Shown in pieces: positions 35,061 through 48,645 of a DNA stretch of 64,000 bases (within the stretch, counting starts at the first letter, position 1; each line of letters begins with the position of its first letter). Source of the stretch: Blasia pusilla (lineage: Eukaryota; Marchantiophyta; Marchantiopsida; Blasiales); NCBI GenBank assembly GCA_050084515.1, contig CM114274.1, forward strand, positions 41,416,001-41,480,000, in the 5' to 3' direction. The position numbers and the translations under genes were made by a program. The notes beneath the pieces are model-generated. The model had not been told where the DNA came from. It saw nothing but the letters and a program-made list of their open reading frames with translations, and searched no databases.

Positions 35061-38000
35061 AAGATCATACGGATGGAAATACACGCCCCAATGGACGATC
35101 TGGCGAGATTATGACGATGGGTCATACACATTACTCAGCGTCGATCTGTCGTCACACAACCTGCGCGCCGATAGAAAAGGACTACTACAGAGATATTCTA
35201 TACACGGCCCTCTCACATGGCCCTCCGTCCCTAATAAACATAAATTTTTGTATCCTATTTAGAGCTATTTCCTTGTTAAGTGTTATGAAAAATCATATTA
35301 TATTTGGGATTGTAATTAAAATTTATATTACATTTAGCAAAGAGTTTAAGAATATGTATAGTATGGAAAGTGTATGTACACTCTTGAAACTTACAACTCA
35401 ATTAATTCTTATAAGTTACTTGGGTTCTTTATCAAATGCACCCATAAAGTTAAGATTCAAAATGAAAAAATTGTGTTATAGTTTGCTTAGCCCCTCAATT
35501 AATCATGTGTACTATAAATACACTTGATTTATTTGGAAAATATAATTATTTCTAAGTGTCTCTCATGAAATTTCTTTCCCATATAAACTCTCTGTCACAA
35601 CAACATGCATATGAGAATTTGAATCAATATACTATGGAAATTATCTCCATATCGATTATAATTCATTTTCTATTTTTAAATCTAGTTTCTAACATCATTC
35701 ATACCCCAAACTCAAATTACATAATCCACTCCCACCTTAATATCTATGTTTGTAGTAGGAGATGATCCCCATCTCTAGCATTTCTATAACGCGAGTTCAA
35801 AGGTGATTCCTCACAATACTTTAGATCATTTCCAACCTAACTAGTATGTAAAAAAAAGGACAAATACATGTCGATCCAACTCTATTTGCGCATTATTCTT
35901 ACCATACCATAAAGCTCTAGCACCTTATTGCTCAAGTTTATGTATGGGTTCTTTTTTACATTTTGACTTACTTATGAAATATCTTAATAAGAGTAGTACT
36001 CCTCCAACAAGAGTGTTACTGTCCATTGAGCAATTCTAAATAAGAGTAGTTATCTTCCAACAAGAGTGTCCATTGAGTAAGTCTTAGAGTTGATTCTCCA
36101 TAACCATATGAGTAATCCAAATTTTTAAAGGGTTTAGAAATGAAACAATTAAGGGCGCACACTCAACCTTAGTGGTCCTTTTAGATAGGAGGTATGTTTT
36201 GCCTCTAGATTGCTCCTATTGCTAGGAGGAGATAGTCTTTGACTCTATAGTGCTTCTCAAGTTGCTTCTTCCTCTCATTATGCCTTATTGTATAGTTCAT
36301 CATCTATTTTCATTAGGGACTCAAGACTACTCATACGCCAAGAGAGGCCATAACTTTGTTGCCTTATTAAAGGAGGTGTAACAAAGAGTAGGTTAGGACT
36401 TAGAACATATTTTTCTAAACTCTTCATTGATGAAACTCAATATTAAATCTAATCCATACTTAATTCATCCATGCATAAGTCTCCTTAAAATGGGTGAGAC
36501 ATTAACTTATCCTTAAGCTCTCTTATTTTAATCTCCTTACAACCATTATCATTAAACTTCTTCATAAGAAGAAGTGTCTTCTTGATGTTATAAATTCTTG
36601 CACATACCATCAATAGTAGTTTACCAATCCCATTAAAATCCCAACTCGACTCATATTTAGAGAGAATCAGTGTTGAAGGATCTTCTATATTCTCGCGATG
36701 CTCATCACCAAACATGCACGGATGCAAAACATCAAGACTCTAGTAGGCTTACACAAGGGTGGATGCATGTTAGAATCCAATCTTAAGATTTGATAGGAAG
36801 TCATTTGGATCTTAAGTTTGGATCCTAAATCGTCTCAAGCCTAAAAGCCTACCCTCCTCACTTGTAAATTCTCTCTTGACCTTCTTAGATGGATATTACC
36901 TCGCCACTTTTGAAACTATAGTTCTAATGGGACAAGCTTTTGTCACTCTTCTTGAGTGAAGCTCCTCATTGGATGTGAAGCTCCAATTTTCCCATAGTCG
37001 AAGTTGTACAACCAAATCCATCCAACTCACCCAACCTTATGAGATGGATAGAGTTCCTCCTTAGGCTTTTTTATGATGAATTAGATCTTAATATCATTTT
37101 ATTTTTTATTAGACACTCCACATGTCTCATAAATAGATAACCCACGATTCTTAAAATCACAGCAAGTGCTATTTTTGTTTTGAAGAGAGGTGCCACACTT
37201 TCTTTTGAGCGGGATCTTAATATCGGATAGAAAGTCATTCAGATCTACACTTTTGAATGATCTTAAGCCTAGAGCCATGACCTCCATACTAGTAAATCCT
37301 CTCTTGAGTTTCTCAAGAAGATGTCACTTCGCCACTTTTGGAAATATAGTTCTATTGGTATAACTATCCTATAGGTTGAGATTAATTAGAGCATCCTATT
37401 CTTAAGTCGGATAATTTACAACGGATTCCTTACCTCCCTTCTATTATCTCATAGTGGAATAGAGGATAAGTTTTGATTTCAATGGGTTCCAAGCATGAGT
37501 CGGTTGGAAATGGTTTTTATAGGTGGAAGGATGACGATAGTTTGGCCCCAATTTGGATTCCCTATATGGCTACTTCAATGCTATGACGTAGAATTAAGAT
37601 TTATACAATGGAATTGAACATCGATGATGTATTGTATCTGCACAAAGGATTATCTACCTCTACTACCAGGGCTAGAATTATTGATAAAAATCCCAAGAGA
37701 ATAGTCCACAATATCTCACTTGGTAATAGTCCTTAGCATCTCACTTGGTAAGAACTCTTTATACATGTCTTTGGAGGAAGTCTTCAAAAGTTCCACTAGC
37801 ACATACAATAGAGAATCTCTATCTGATTCCATTGGAACTTTCATCACATGGCCTAGCTCGTAGTAAAGTTACAACAACTAATGCATATTGTGGATGTGAG
37901 GATGTGGAAGGAGGATCTCATTGCCCCATGCAATACTTGAAGAAATGTTTTAGGAAATTCAAAGGGATTTGAGCTTCTTATTTGAGCATGTCCTATTGCA

Positions 38001-38524
38001 GACAACTTCAATTCATATGAGATCCAAACTTTGTCATCAATGAAAATAGTGAGTGTGTGTTATAACTCATATGCCATACTACAAGGAGCCACCCACCTGA
38101 ATGGAAGAAGACTACCAAATATGGTATGGTAGAAATGTTAGCATAGTATCATAGATATCTTAGTATAAAAGTATATAATGATTCCATGGATATTAGGAAG
38201 AGGAAACACTCAAACTAAAATACATCTGTCGGCATACAAGTGTTTCAATATCGGCAAGAAAGTCATTCACGATGTGAATCCGAATGACAAAGTAAGTGGT
38301 AAAAAAATGGGGATCACTATGTTGGTATTTTCAGTACCATCATCACCAACCATTTGTACACCAAAAGCTTCTTGAAAGGAACTTAGTGATATTGCCTATG
38401 GCATCATGTACTTTTAGAGATTGAAGAGCCTTGTGTAAATGCTACTTGGAGCGTTCAACCATATCCCAAGGGGTCGTTGAAGCAATAATAAGCAAATGAA
38501 AGGGAACTTACATGTACACTTATG
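35061..38524. other. AT-rich stretch left of the CACTA element
   Basis: No gene recognised. A two-copy 53-bp repeat (aagagtagt ... ccaacaagagtgt) lies at 35989-36090. Frames of 60-160 residues here have no domain or codon signal. Confidence 0.5.
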
Positions 38525-39010
38525 CACTAGTACAAAACCCCCCACTACATGACTTAAAAAAATGACTAGATGTTACTCAAACCGGGCGTGTATGACTAAG
38601 TAATTACCTAACCAAACTCTAGTAATAAAAATTACTCCTATTCGTATAAGTTGTTATTGCAATGGATAGTAGTGATATCTGAGTCTCTTGAAACCGATGA
38701 TGGTAGGTAGATGAAACCGATGGCAGTCATATCTGAGTCTCTTTTTTGAGACTTAACATAGTAACTAAATATAACTTCTTAGTTATTCCTTATGACTAGG
38801 TTAAGTCATAAAAAATGACTCGACGAGTCATAAAGAATGACTCGTCTAGTCATAAAGAATGATTTGACGTGTAATAAAGAATAACTAGACAAGTCAGAAA
38901 GAATGACTAGACGATTCATTTAGAATGACTACTTAGAAAAATAAATAATGACTTCATGTGTCACAAAAGAATGACTCAGAGTCATTAAAATGACTTTACT
39001 TGTTCATGTC
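38525..39010. repeat. CACTA left end with 22-bp subterminal array
   Basis: ATGACT or a near variant recurs at 38815, 38837, 38859, 38881, 38903 and 38925, exactly 22 bp apart, with more copies outside the array. Units are partly palindromic (atgactcgacgagtcat). In CACTA elements such direct and inverted subterminal motifs bind the element's own TnpA protein; that role is inferred here. Confidence 0.75.
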
Positions 39011-39670
39011 ATTTATAATCCTATTTACTAACAAAAAATAACAACTATACCAATTATTATGTATGACATATTACTTTATTGGTGATAGAAATATGTACAT
39101 GAAACCGGCATATTAGCCCATTTTGTATCCATGAATATGAATTACTCCTTCCAACCTATCCTCCCTACACTTATGAATACTTCTCTTACATCCATGCAAT
39201 GAAAATGCCATTATGTATATGTTGTACAATCCTAATGCTACCAGCATTGTGTGAAAAATACAAGCACATTACTCATGTACCAACCCACCCGTATTGTAGC
39301 ATCTAATATGATCAATTTTTCACTGTATAAAATCCTTATCTATTGAACAATATATCTAGCAAATATTTCTTGCATCCAATTGTGGATTGAGTCCAAAACT
39401 ACAAAGTTTATTCCTATATCTTGAAATGGACTATTTTCTTACGTAAGAAGAATACCCAGTGAATTATAGTGAATGATGCTCATCAATAGAAGAACACAAA
39501 ATCTACTTCTGAGTATAAAATCCCCCTCTGATATTCTCAAAATTGACACATGAAAATCCAAGTACATCTCAATTTTTTCACACTCAAAACTGAAACAAAA
39601 ACATCAAGTTCCTCTACTTTTGAGTACAAAAGTTACAAGTATGTGGAGATCGCCAGACTCAAGAGGGATG

Positions 39671-41686
39671 TCAAACGGAAGGTTCACAAAGAAATTCTAC
39701 ACACAAAGCAAAGGTGCGCCTAATTCTGAGAAAAGGAATAACAAGATGAGATGGCCATAACACTACATCATCAATGGCATCTCCAACATAAATCTTCAGT
39801 GGATCGTCATCCATATTTGGAAATGGCAATACATATTTCTTTTTATAGACTTCTCTCAAATGGAGAAAAGAATGCCCATCTGGAATGTCACGTCCATGGA
39901 AAGTAGAATAACCATCATGCAAGCTCCAATAACCTACAACTATAGAGGGGTTCTCACATGACATCAAGTGCTACAATGGAGGCATAACAAATTTCAACAT
40001 CGGCTTGATAGCCTCTCGGGTTCTCTTCTTGAGTGTCGCTCTTCTCACTACCGTTGGCTTTTGCGGAAGATCCAAATGATCCAACTCCATGGGTCCACCA
40101 GTCCCCGACATTTCTATACTATCCTCATTCTCCTCTGAAAATACCATGGCCCTAAAATTGCATCTCCGCAACGTCCTACCCTGACGTTTGCCTATAACGG
40201 CTGGGGTCTCATCTGTGGTCTTCACAATCACAATCAACAAGAAACTTTAACTACCCTTTCAAATAGATCATGATTTTCATCAACTTCAAAGTAAAGTGCA
40301 CAACATCACTCTAAACTCACATACCTTAACTTATAGGGTCCCATGCAAACACAATAGTATTAACCTCTTTTGTGCCTCCCTTTTTCTTTGGACTATTTGA
40401 TACAATACCAACAACTATGATCCAATGATTGGGTGAGGAGAGGATACACTCAACGACATAGAGGCAAGTACTTCACTAGGAGTAGGGTCTTGATCACTTA
40501 CTCCATGAGCATAGGATACAACTCTTGGATTTTCCAATCTCTCCTTGGAACCCCTTATGTCCTCATGGTCCCTTCTCAAGCTTATGGAAATCGATTCCAT
40601 CTACTTTATGAAGTTCTCTTGTTGATCATCAATAGCAGTTTGTATGCTTGCCTCTAGCATGTCCAAGTTGTTGGAGTATGCATCCATGCGATGAATTATG
40701 GAAGTCATAGACTCAGAAATCCTCCATATACTTTAATCGGGTAGAGATCTTTGTCAGATCAGATGTTCATGTCGTCTGAAATACTAGATGTGGATCTCAG
40801 TTTATATCAACAAGCATGTACTAGAAATACACTAGAGTCATCTCTACTCTAAAGCAACCACATGCAAATACCTATTTTGACAATGTACTTCTACCATAAC
40901 TCCTTTGGTTATCTGCCTCCTAATGTACCTGCACCTTAGTAGGGGTTTGCCCCTTCTCTTTTCTCTACAAGACATGTTACACCAACCAAGTTCAGTCTAT
41001 CAAACACTAATTGCAAAACTATATGCATGGTGGTAATAGAAATTAAGATGGGTCCTCAATATTATTCATACAAGGTGCTCTGCAATTGATTGATGCATTC
41101 CCTTTTCTTCTTGCAGGGTTTGGATTGGTCACCGTTGCCCGTGCTTTGGGAATTTGCTCACTCTTTGTCTTTGCACTCTTGCTTATGAAGTGCGTAAGTA
41201 ATCTCCCCCATTGGTTGAGGTCTACATGAGGAGGTGGAGCCACTTTCTTGCCTCCTCTAGCTTCTTTCCATGTCTAACGTAATCTAAATCCCTCCATCTT
41301 GAATATTCATTGTGCATAATTGATCGCATGGATGCATACTCCAAACATGGAACAACCACTCCATTTCCATCGTTTCCAACATACTCCCATCTAGCAAAAA
41401 TATCACTCAACATCGAATTCCAATCCCCTTAGTCCTGGTCTTAAAAATTCACAATGGAGATGTCACGCCATTGCAACATCTTAGCTCTAAAATTTGTGTG
41501 CCACCTATTCTTTCCTTCTAAAGTTGTGGTGATCCAACCAGATTTGTTCACACCCACTTTGCCGACCTTCAACCCCTTGCCTCGCACACCACTCTCAATC
41601 ACTGAGTTTGGTGTCCATGATGTCCCTACGCTTTCCCGTCGCGAGCCTAGAGTCGTATAGTTTGCTGCACACATAAAACACTTCAC
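39671..41686 (-). pseudogene. tnpA-like CACTA gene (plant Transposase_24 type)
   Basis: Minus-strand fragments, in order from 41686: a segment with TTTLEGKNRWHTNFRAKML; one with RWRDLDYVRHGKKLEEARKW; one with PPPHVDLNQWGRLLTHFIS and KSEQIPKARATVTNP, the region most like the family's W...S...N..R...T signature; a charged segment (39971-40240); and a C-terminal piece with GRDIPDGHSFLHLREVYKKK and VGDAIDDVVLWPSHLV. Stops and frame changes separate the pieces. The family product binds subterminal repeats and helps excision. I rate the family assignment good and gene boundaries poor; introns could explain some breaks. Confidence 0.6.
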
Positions 41687-41689
41687 ACA

Positions 41690-43250
41690 AAACTACATCC
41701 CACTTTGCAAATCTTTATGCCTGCAAATAGACTCTGTACATCAATATCAAGACACTTACTAATTAGTGAAAATGCGAGAAAGAAATTGTCCAAATAGGGA
41801 TGATACTTCTCTATAAATATATGACTTGCTATTACGTGTACCCTTTGTCATTTGCACTCCTTAACTGGGTCCTAGCCCCAACCATTGGGGATGTCCATAC
41901 ATTTTTGGAGTGCTATTATCGATTCCATAAAGGTATTAGCTACTTCCAAATTGATCTTGACTATTTGGCACCGCATGATAGGGTCCGTTGGTGTAGTTGG
42001 AGAATCCACCCTGCATAGAGTCTACACATGTCATGTATGTCAGGGTAGTATAGACACATCACACAAAATTCCCACCATCATCCTACGATGGTTAATGAAA
42101 GAGAAATTGGAGTTTGCAAATGAATAGATTTGTACTATTCCATCCTTGCCCCGTTGGACAATATCTAGCGTATAACAAACTTGGCTTGGAGTTCTGTGCA
42201 TAAGGTCCATCTCGACCACCTTCAGACATGTTTGCCTGGGCTGTCCATTATATTGTACACACACTTGCTTTTTGAGAGGAATACGACTGTCAAGTACACA
42301 CCCGAGTGCAACATCCCTTGCCCTCCAACCGTCCCTTTTTGCCAATGCAATGCAACCCACCAATTAGAGACAATTTCTTTCAAATACCACTAACATTGAA
42401 ACATAATTCTAGACACACATATCATGTCTTATTAAAATGGAGAAATTACGTGCTTCTTCTTTCCCCCAACAATTGATGGATGGGGCTGCTTAGGAGCCGG
42501 AAGCTTATCTGAGCCTGATTGATCCTCTTCACCAAAGTCTACAACAAACTCTAGATCACAAGTGGGAGATTCTTCACCTCGAGTGGGAGCATCAATGCCA
42601 TCAAAAGATTCTCCCATCGGTGGCAATACCTTTCCAAGCAATGCAGAGCTCCTCCTCTTTAGCCCAAGATAGAGAGGCTTCCTCTTTGTAGGTCCTCGGG
42701 CATGCACTTGCTTAGAATAAGCCTCCGCGCTCCACATGCGGAAAAGTTTTTCAAGAACATGAATTAAGCACAATGCTTTTGATTCACTCATAAAGGCCCA
42801 AACTTGAATGCTCAATATGTCAAAGCTTACAATTCAACGCCTCTTTGCTTGATTTCTTCTGCCAATTCCTTAAGGTGTCTGTTCACATAAGCCGCGCGAG
42901 TCTCCACAAGGTCACAAATTTCATTCATATTTTCCATCAAGGACTTTCAAACGCAAACAACTTGCATGTCTCATGAACCCAAGCCCAATGACCAAACACA
43001 CCAAACAAACATTTCTTTAACAACCCATGGCATCATTAAGTTCCTCTGCAATCTCAATGTTGCCTTTCCATCTTTCTACCCTCATCAATGGTACATATAG
43101 ACTATCGATGGTTGTGGCAGGTTGAACCGTTCTATTGGGAGCTTCAAAAGCCCCATGGCCATCTCAAGTGAACTCCTACGTATGACTTGATACACTATGA
43201 TTCCTCGCCTGCTTGTGGCATACAACACGCCATCCGAGCGATTCCTCCAC
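41690..43250 (-). other. CACTA interior between tnpA-like and TNP2 genes
   Basis: Contains one 127-residue minus-strand frame at 42432-42815 with an acidic and lysine-rich C-terminal part. It may be a decayed C-terminal region of TNP2 or a linker exon. No domain recognised. Confidence 0.35.
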
Positions 43251-43252
43251 GT

Positions 43253-46200
43253 CTAGGAAGAAAACCTGTTCAACGTGACTAGGGAATACAAAGGTTCAGA
43301 CCATTCAGTCTGCATTTGCCCGAAGTTTGCTAGTAAGAATCCATCACTATCACGCTTCATTGTAGCCCTAGCCCCGCTCCAATCTGGTCGCACCCAAGTC
43401 CCTTTCATGAGAATGATAGGATTGGATGTGTTCCCATAGTCCAATTTCCATATGTTAGGTAGCTCTCCTTTGTATCCCATTTGCATCCATCCTCTATCTT
43501 GGTGATTGCTCATTTGCTCGACTATAGATATCAATCCTGAATCATATGTGACCAAATGCTCATCACTTTGATCTACTACAGAGAAGTGGTTTCCATAGGC
43601 TTGCATTCTCTTGTAAGCTAAGGTGGAGTAGACAGAAGGTAGACATCCCGGTCCATATCTGGATGTAGTGCAGAATGCTCCCGGATTGCCAATCGAATCT
43701 ATTTTGTGAATGATGGAAAGCCCCCTGCACCATCCCCAATATGTGCATTTTTCTCCATATCATATTTCATATAGAGGTCATGCCATTATTAGCCAGCCAG
43801 TATTTGGTGAGCGACAACACAAAAAAATTAGGAAGCCACATAAATGCAACAACACGTAGGCTTGAGTCATTCAACCCTTTACTTACCTCCACCATGGTTG
43901 CATTACACTAGTGTTTTGCAACACATATGCATGAGCCATCTGCCAAACATGTCGCGGAAATTGCAATGGGGAACCTTTGCCAGGAAGAACTTCACCTACC
44001 ACACCTTCATCTTCCTCAACTTGCCACTGTCCTTCACATGTTCAAACCCCACCATATACATTGTCAAATATCCCAAGGTCTCTTGCAAAATGTAACCCAT
44101 TGCCATGCTGGACGTAGGCTTGTATCTTGTTAGGACGTGGTCTTTCAAGACTTTCATAAAATGCTTTGTAAGAAAACAAAAAGTGATGAAATCACTGAAA
44201 TCTTTAAAAAACTTAGAGATACAAAGTGACCTAGTCGGTCTGTGCACTCACAGAAAAGCTTCAATGGAACATGAACATAGAGATAACTTGACATACGAGA
44301 ATGCGCTGCCGCAGCGGCTCCCGACTATTTCACTATTCGGGAAACTATGGTTTTTAACCTATTTTTCTTCGTTTCTTTAATAGAAAAATTTTGCATCTGC
44401 ACTTTGATGCAATATAAGGTTGGATAATTGTAGTAACGCTTCTCTTGAAACCACCTATCGCATATTACTATGACTCCTTCGACGTCTAAGTCCAAACCAT
44501 CAATCTAGGCTTCTCCTCATACAAGGAGGCCGATCATATTAATGGTGCTCAGAGAAGTGGATGTTGAGAATCCAACATGCTCGAGTCTAAACATCCACCT
44601 CATATAAATAGGCCCGTACTGTCCAAGCTCTTCCACAACATGGATAATGAGATGAGTCATCACATCAAAGAAGGCGGGAGGAAAATGGATCTCAAAATCA
44701 CACAAAAATTGTACCACATCATCTTTGAGCTTGGGAAAGCTTGCAAGATCAAAGACCTTCAAACATATATGACCAAACATCTTGCAAAATTGCATGATTG
44801 CATTACGAACCGGCTTATGCATCAGTCCCCTTAAGCATACATGTAGAATTTGTTGCATAAGCACATGATAACCGTGTGTATTCATGCTAATGAGTTTCCT
44901 ATTTTTTCATGCTTTTTGAAGGCACCTTCATAGCCAATTGGAACTCTCAAAGATTGAAGCCTCGAAAGAAACGTTTTCCACTGTGTATCTATGCAAACAT
45001 AAGGTGTGTGGTATTTAAATACTACATTGGGTATGTTCTCATCATCCTTCAACCATAACTGAGATTGTATTCTCCTCTCTTGGAGATCCAATTGCACTAC
45101 TGCTCTGTCCTTCTCCCCACAAAGGAACCTCAATAGGCTCTCGCATACATTTTTGTCAATATGCATTATCTCTAGATTATTTTTACTAGTGTCGAACTAC
45201 TGTTACACCACATATAAAAACCATGAGTACACATAGATGATAAACAAGGAGCCTCAATTCTTGAAAGCATCTAGTGTGGCAAATGCTAGACGTTGCGTAA
45301 GAGCGGATGGGTGATATAGATTACCCACCAATAGTCCACCTCCACATCAAGTATGCTCTTCCATTTCACACCATATCTGGAATGCTCACCAGTGAAATTG
45401 GAGCCACATGTAGTACAAGCCAAATACCCCTTTGTTGACTGACATGAAATCATGATGTGGGTTTGATAATCTCCCAAAGTCAATACCAATTGGGCTTGTA
45501 GCCTAAATGGGTTTGGTCTCCAAACCCGTTGCACCACATCATGGATCCAAATGCCTTCGTACCACAAGCGCTTCAACACATCCACAAGAGGAGCTATCCA
45601 AACGTCTATACTCCTAGAAAGAGCATATTGTGGTCCCGGGATAAGAAAATCCAATAAGACAAAAAAATTCTTAGTTGTCAACCAGAGAGGGAGGATGTAA
45701 TTCAGAAGGATTACATACCGGCAAGAATATACATTTTTCTTGTCTCCGAATGGATTGGCTCCATCGATCAAGAGGCCAACTCTCACGTTCCTTGTCTCAC
45801 TTGCAAACTCTAACCATCTCCGGTCAATGAATCTCCAATGTTCTGAATCTTCGATGTGTCGCTGCAAGCCATATACTCTTGTTCTTGGCTATCCAAGTCA
45901 TAAACTTTGAAATTTTTGGGCTCGTGTACATCCATTTCAATCTAGGAATGATTTCAAAATATCGAAGTACCTTTGTAGGTTGCATGAACTTGCCAGCATT
46001 TGTATACCTTTGTTGTCCACATACTGGGCAACTTGATTGATTTGCATGATCTCCTCGAAAAAGCACATGGCCATTAGGGCAAGCATGAATGGAACTGTAA
46101 TTCAATCCAAGACCTGACAATAATTTAGTTGCCTCGTACTTATTGCCAAGAGCCGTGTTCCTAATAGGAAAGACTGTTGTCTTCAAGAATGCAAGTAACC

Positions 46201-46893
46201 TTGAAACAAACACAACTGGGACTCCATGATTCCCATAGATGTTCATCAACATGAGTACAAAGGCCAACTTTGTACACGTAGAGCCAGGGAACAGGGGCTT
46301 GCATGCATCAACAATACTTTCATGCAACCCAAACATCCATCCCTGCTTGACCTCTTCTTGCCCAATATCGTCTGCGTCCTCTCCAGCCTCTTTGGTTACA
46401 TCAGTGATATCTTCCATGCTCTCAACATCATCATAGAATGCATCAAGATCTTTGAAGATGTCATGGACCATTCGTTGCACATTAATCCCATGATTAACAC
46501 TATCATCTTCAACATCAATCCCATCATCACGATTATTGTCTTCAAACTCTTCAAGTGTGGTACTTGCCTCACCCGCATCTCAAGCATCGAGGTTACCCAT
46601 TTCTTGTCCCAAAATTTTTTCATGTCTGGCCGCATTGGCAATATTCGATACAGACCTCCACTCTTCATCATACGAGTCCTCATCGGCTAGAACTCCATAA
46701 ACTCTTTTTTGTAGATGCCTTCCGTGTTTTTGAAGGTAAAAACATTCCGCAAGGCTAGTGTGCGAGACCCATTGCAAGCTACACAAGGGCATCTCATCCT
46801 TGCACTTCCAGAGTGTGCCACTAGGGCTTGCTCTTCATCCCAAAGTTTGGAATCATGTGCTCTGATCCATTCTGGATGTTGTAATAGTAACAT
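43253..46893 (-). pseudogene. TNP2-type CACTA transposase, interrupted
   Basis: Domains read in order on the minus strand. First, an N-terminal Transpos_assoc-like zinc segment (MRCPCVACNGSRT, 46687-46893). Then an acidic linker. Then the Transposase_21/TNP2 core (45286-46480) with LDFLIPGPQYALSRSIDVW, DGANPF and a CPNGH...CPVCG zinc motif. Then DUF4218 (44517-44885 and 43996-44247; HVLMQQILHVCLRGLMHKPV, FPPAFFDVMTHLIIHVVEEL). Last, DUF4216 (43253-43606). Frameshifts and stops split every junction; some may be introns. The product would cut and join element ends in the nucleus. Confidence 0.8.
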
Positions 46894-46970
46894 ATCTGTT
46901 CTAGGTCAGAAGCGGTGTGGAGGATTGCCTATGGGCGCAAGTTGCAGAGCATTTTGCCCCCAATAGGGAA

Positions 46971-47283
46971 GGCTAGGTGGGACATCCATGAAACCCTAAA
47001 GATACCAAACTTCACTATTCATCATAGAAAATATATTTATAAACTTACAGGGTGGTAATGAAAATGCGCGAGGTTGCTGATATTCCCCAGCTTTATACAA
47101 TTGATTGGCTAACTTGGAATATAGTCACTTCATGTGGTTGTATTCGAAAAACCTGGTATTAATGAAAAACTCGTGAGCCAGAACCCACATTGAATACAAA
47201 AAAACATATCTTAGTACACGGTCTATGCACTACTTTTCCAACTATCCAAACTAGTGGAATCTGTTTCTTCGTCATCTGTGGTT
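46971..47283. other. Junction region, no gene seen
   Basis: Expected place for a CACTA right end. A ctagtg occurs at 47251-47256, but the flanking bases do not match the left end or its 3-bp flank. Confidence 0.4.
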
Positions 47284-48103
47284 TCATTGCCACTCATCTG
47301 TAAGCTCCTCCATATTGCCGGAGACTTTGTTGATCTTGTATGGTTGTTTCATTGCCTTGTTTGCAATCAAGTCATGTGGAGTACTTTCTACCAAGTGCCC
47401 CAATTCAATGGATTCTTGGACAAAATTATAATGAAGCACATTGAGACCTTGAGATGAGATCCACAAATGAATCAATGTCTTTCCATGATGTCTAGAGGCT
47501 TTGGAAAAGGATTGGAAAATCAAATGGGTGGTATTCCTATCCACCAATGCATCCACATGTCCACCACATTCGAGAAATTTTCTCTTTATCCATATCAACC
47601 TCCATTGAGATATATTGTCGGGGACAAATACTACCCTCACCTGACATGGTTGGATGTGGAGTGGCTGGCGGACTAGTTGAGGATGGTCTCCCTTCCCTCA
47701 CATTCTTCCAGTAAAATTTATTTTCCCTCAAAACAGCCACCGACCTTGATTTACTCTGGAGTAGAGCATGATCATCAGGGCTAGGCAATCTTCCATTCTG
47801 GATGGAAAAGGACAACCAATCTATGTGGATATATTTAACACCACGTTCATTCCTTTGGGAATTCAGGATGGTCCATCTAAAATTCTCCAAAACTCTTACC
47901 CAATTCCCGGAAATGCCATGTGTGGCATCACGAAGACAATCAATCTCTCTCCCACCCAATTTCACAAAGTTTGTCTTAAGGTGATACCATTCATCATGGG
48001 GTAATTCAGGGGAAGTCAAGATGCATGCTACAATCTGTGCAAAAAGAGAGGTTGGCATTATACTCGATGCGCATCCGGGTATGGTCTCATGACACATTAA
48101 CAC
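47284..48103 (-). pseudogene. Tandem BRCT-domain gene fragment
   Basis: Two BRCT-like domains. The first (about 47,790-48,050) has KLGGREIDCLRDATHG and VKYIHIDWLSFSIQNGRL, with the family's Gly-Gly, Thr-His and Trp. The second (about 47,370-47,640) has ECGGHVDALVDRNTTHLIF and a final F where Trp is usual. A Ser/Pro/Thr-rich linker joins them. The frame changes between domains, so it is broken or has an undetected small intron. BRCT domains bind phosphoproteins in DNA repair and checkpoint complexes; I cannot say which gene this came from. It sits between two transposons and may be a captured host fragment. Confidence 0.55.
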
Positions 48104-48505
48104 TTTAGAGACAAGGCCACTTGGGAGTGGGGGAAGCTAAAAAATTCTCATTTTGGTATTATGTTGCCAATGGTTTTCCATGATGGGCTACCTAGCTCTA
48201 AAGCTATACTTGCATGATTGGATATGGCAATGGATGACGAATGAATACAGAATTTCACCTCCAACCAAACACATCCTAATCAAGAGCCTCATCAAAAGAG
48301 TCATTTAGAAACCACTACGATTACATTTCATTCTTCCAAAACATGTCTAATGCATAATGTTGATACAAAACCTGATATTATATAGTTTTGCAACTATGGT
48401 CGTTCCATCAAAATTTCAAAAGATTGGAACCCTCAAAATCAAATGGTAGGTAACGACGAGTCTCTATGCAAAGTCATATCACCTACCTAGTAAGCATGTT
48501 TAGAG

Positions 48506-48645
48506 CGTCGTGCGCATACATATCACTACACAACATACATCGTTGGTCACATTTATATAAAAAAAAACACCGATCTTCCCCACACACGGGTCAACCCACA
48601 CGTGTAAAAAAACAACTCATACATACACATGGAGATCACACAACA
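48506..48645 (-). repeat. Short LTR-like copy, possible solo LTR
   Basis: Aligns with 50364-50486: cgtcgtgc, catcgttggtcac, atcttccccacacacgggt, aactcatacat, catggagatcacaca. It lacks the C-run (polypurine tract) that adjoins the other copy. No matching 5-bp target duplication seen. Confidence 0.5.

Larger units (their letters stand above)
38525..46970 (-). mobile_element. CACTA (En/Spm) DNA transposon, partly delimited
   Basis: The left terminus cactagtacaaaac begins with the diagnostic CACTA and is followed within 20 bp by a second cacta. Subterminal ATGACT/AGTCAT motifs follow. The gene content is typical of CACTA elements: a tnpA-like gene (39671-41686) and a TNP2 transposase (43253-46893), both on the minus strand. 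Both genes are interrupted, so the copy is non-autonomous now. I could not find a matching inverted end after 46.97 kb; the right end given is only the last transposase-related sequence. The true element may extend further and include the BRCT and PHD fragments. Confidence 0.75.

Noticed and set aside
34739-35131. 130-residue minus-strand frame
   Set aside because: Lies in a dispersed repeat whose sister copy has no corresponding open frame.
35042-35527. 161-residue plus-strand frame
   Set aside because: Spans a dispersed-repeat edge and AT-rich DNA; composition is random-like with no domain.
38800-38950. Possible CRISPR-like array
   Set aside because: Units are contiguous at 22 bp without unique spacers, in a eukaryotic CACTA terminus.
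47251-47256. ctagtg as CACTA right end
   Set aside because: Inner bases do not match the inverse of the left end and the following 3 bp differ from those before the left end.
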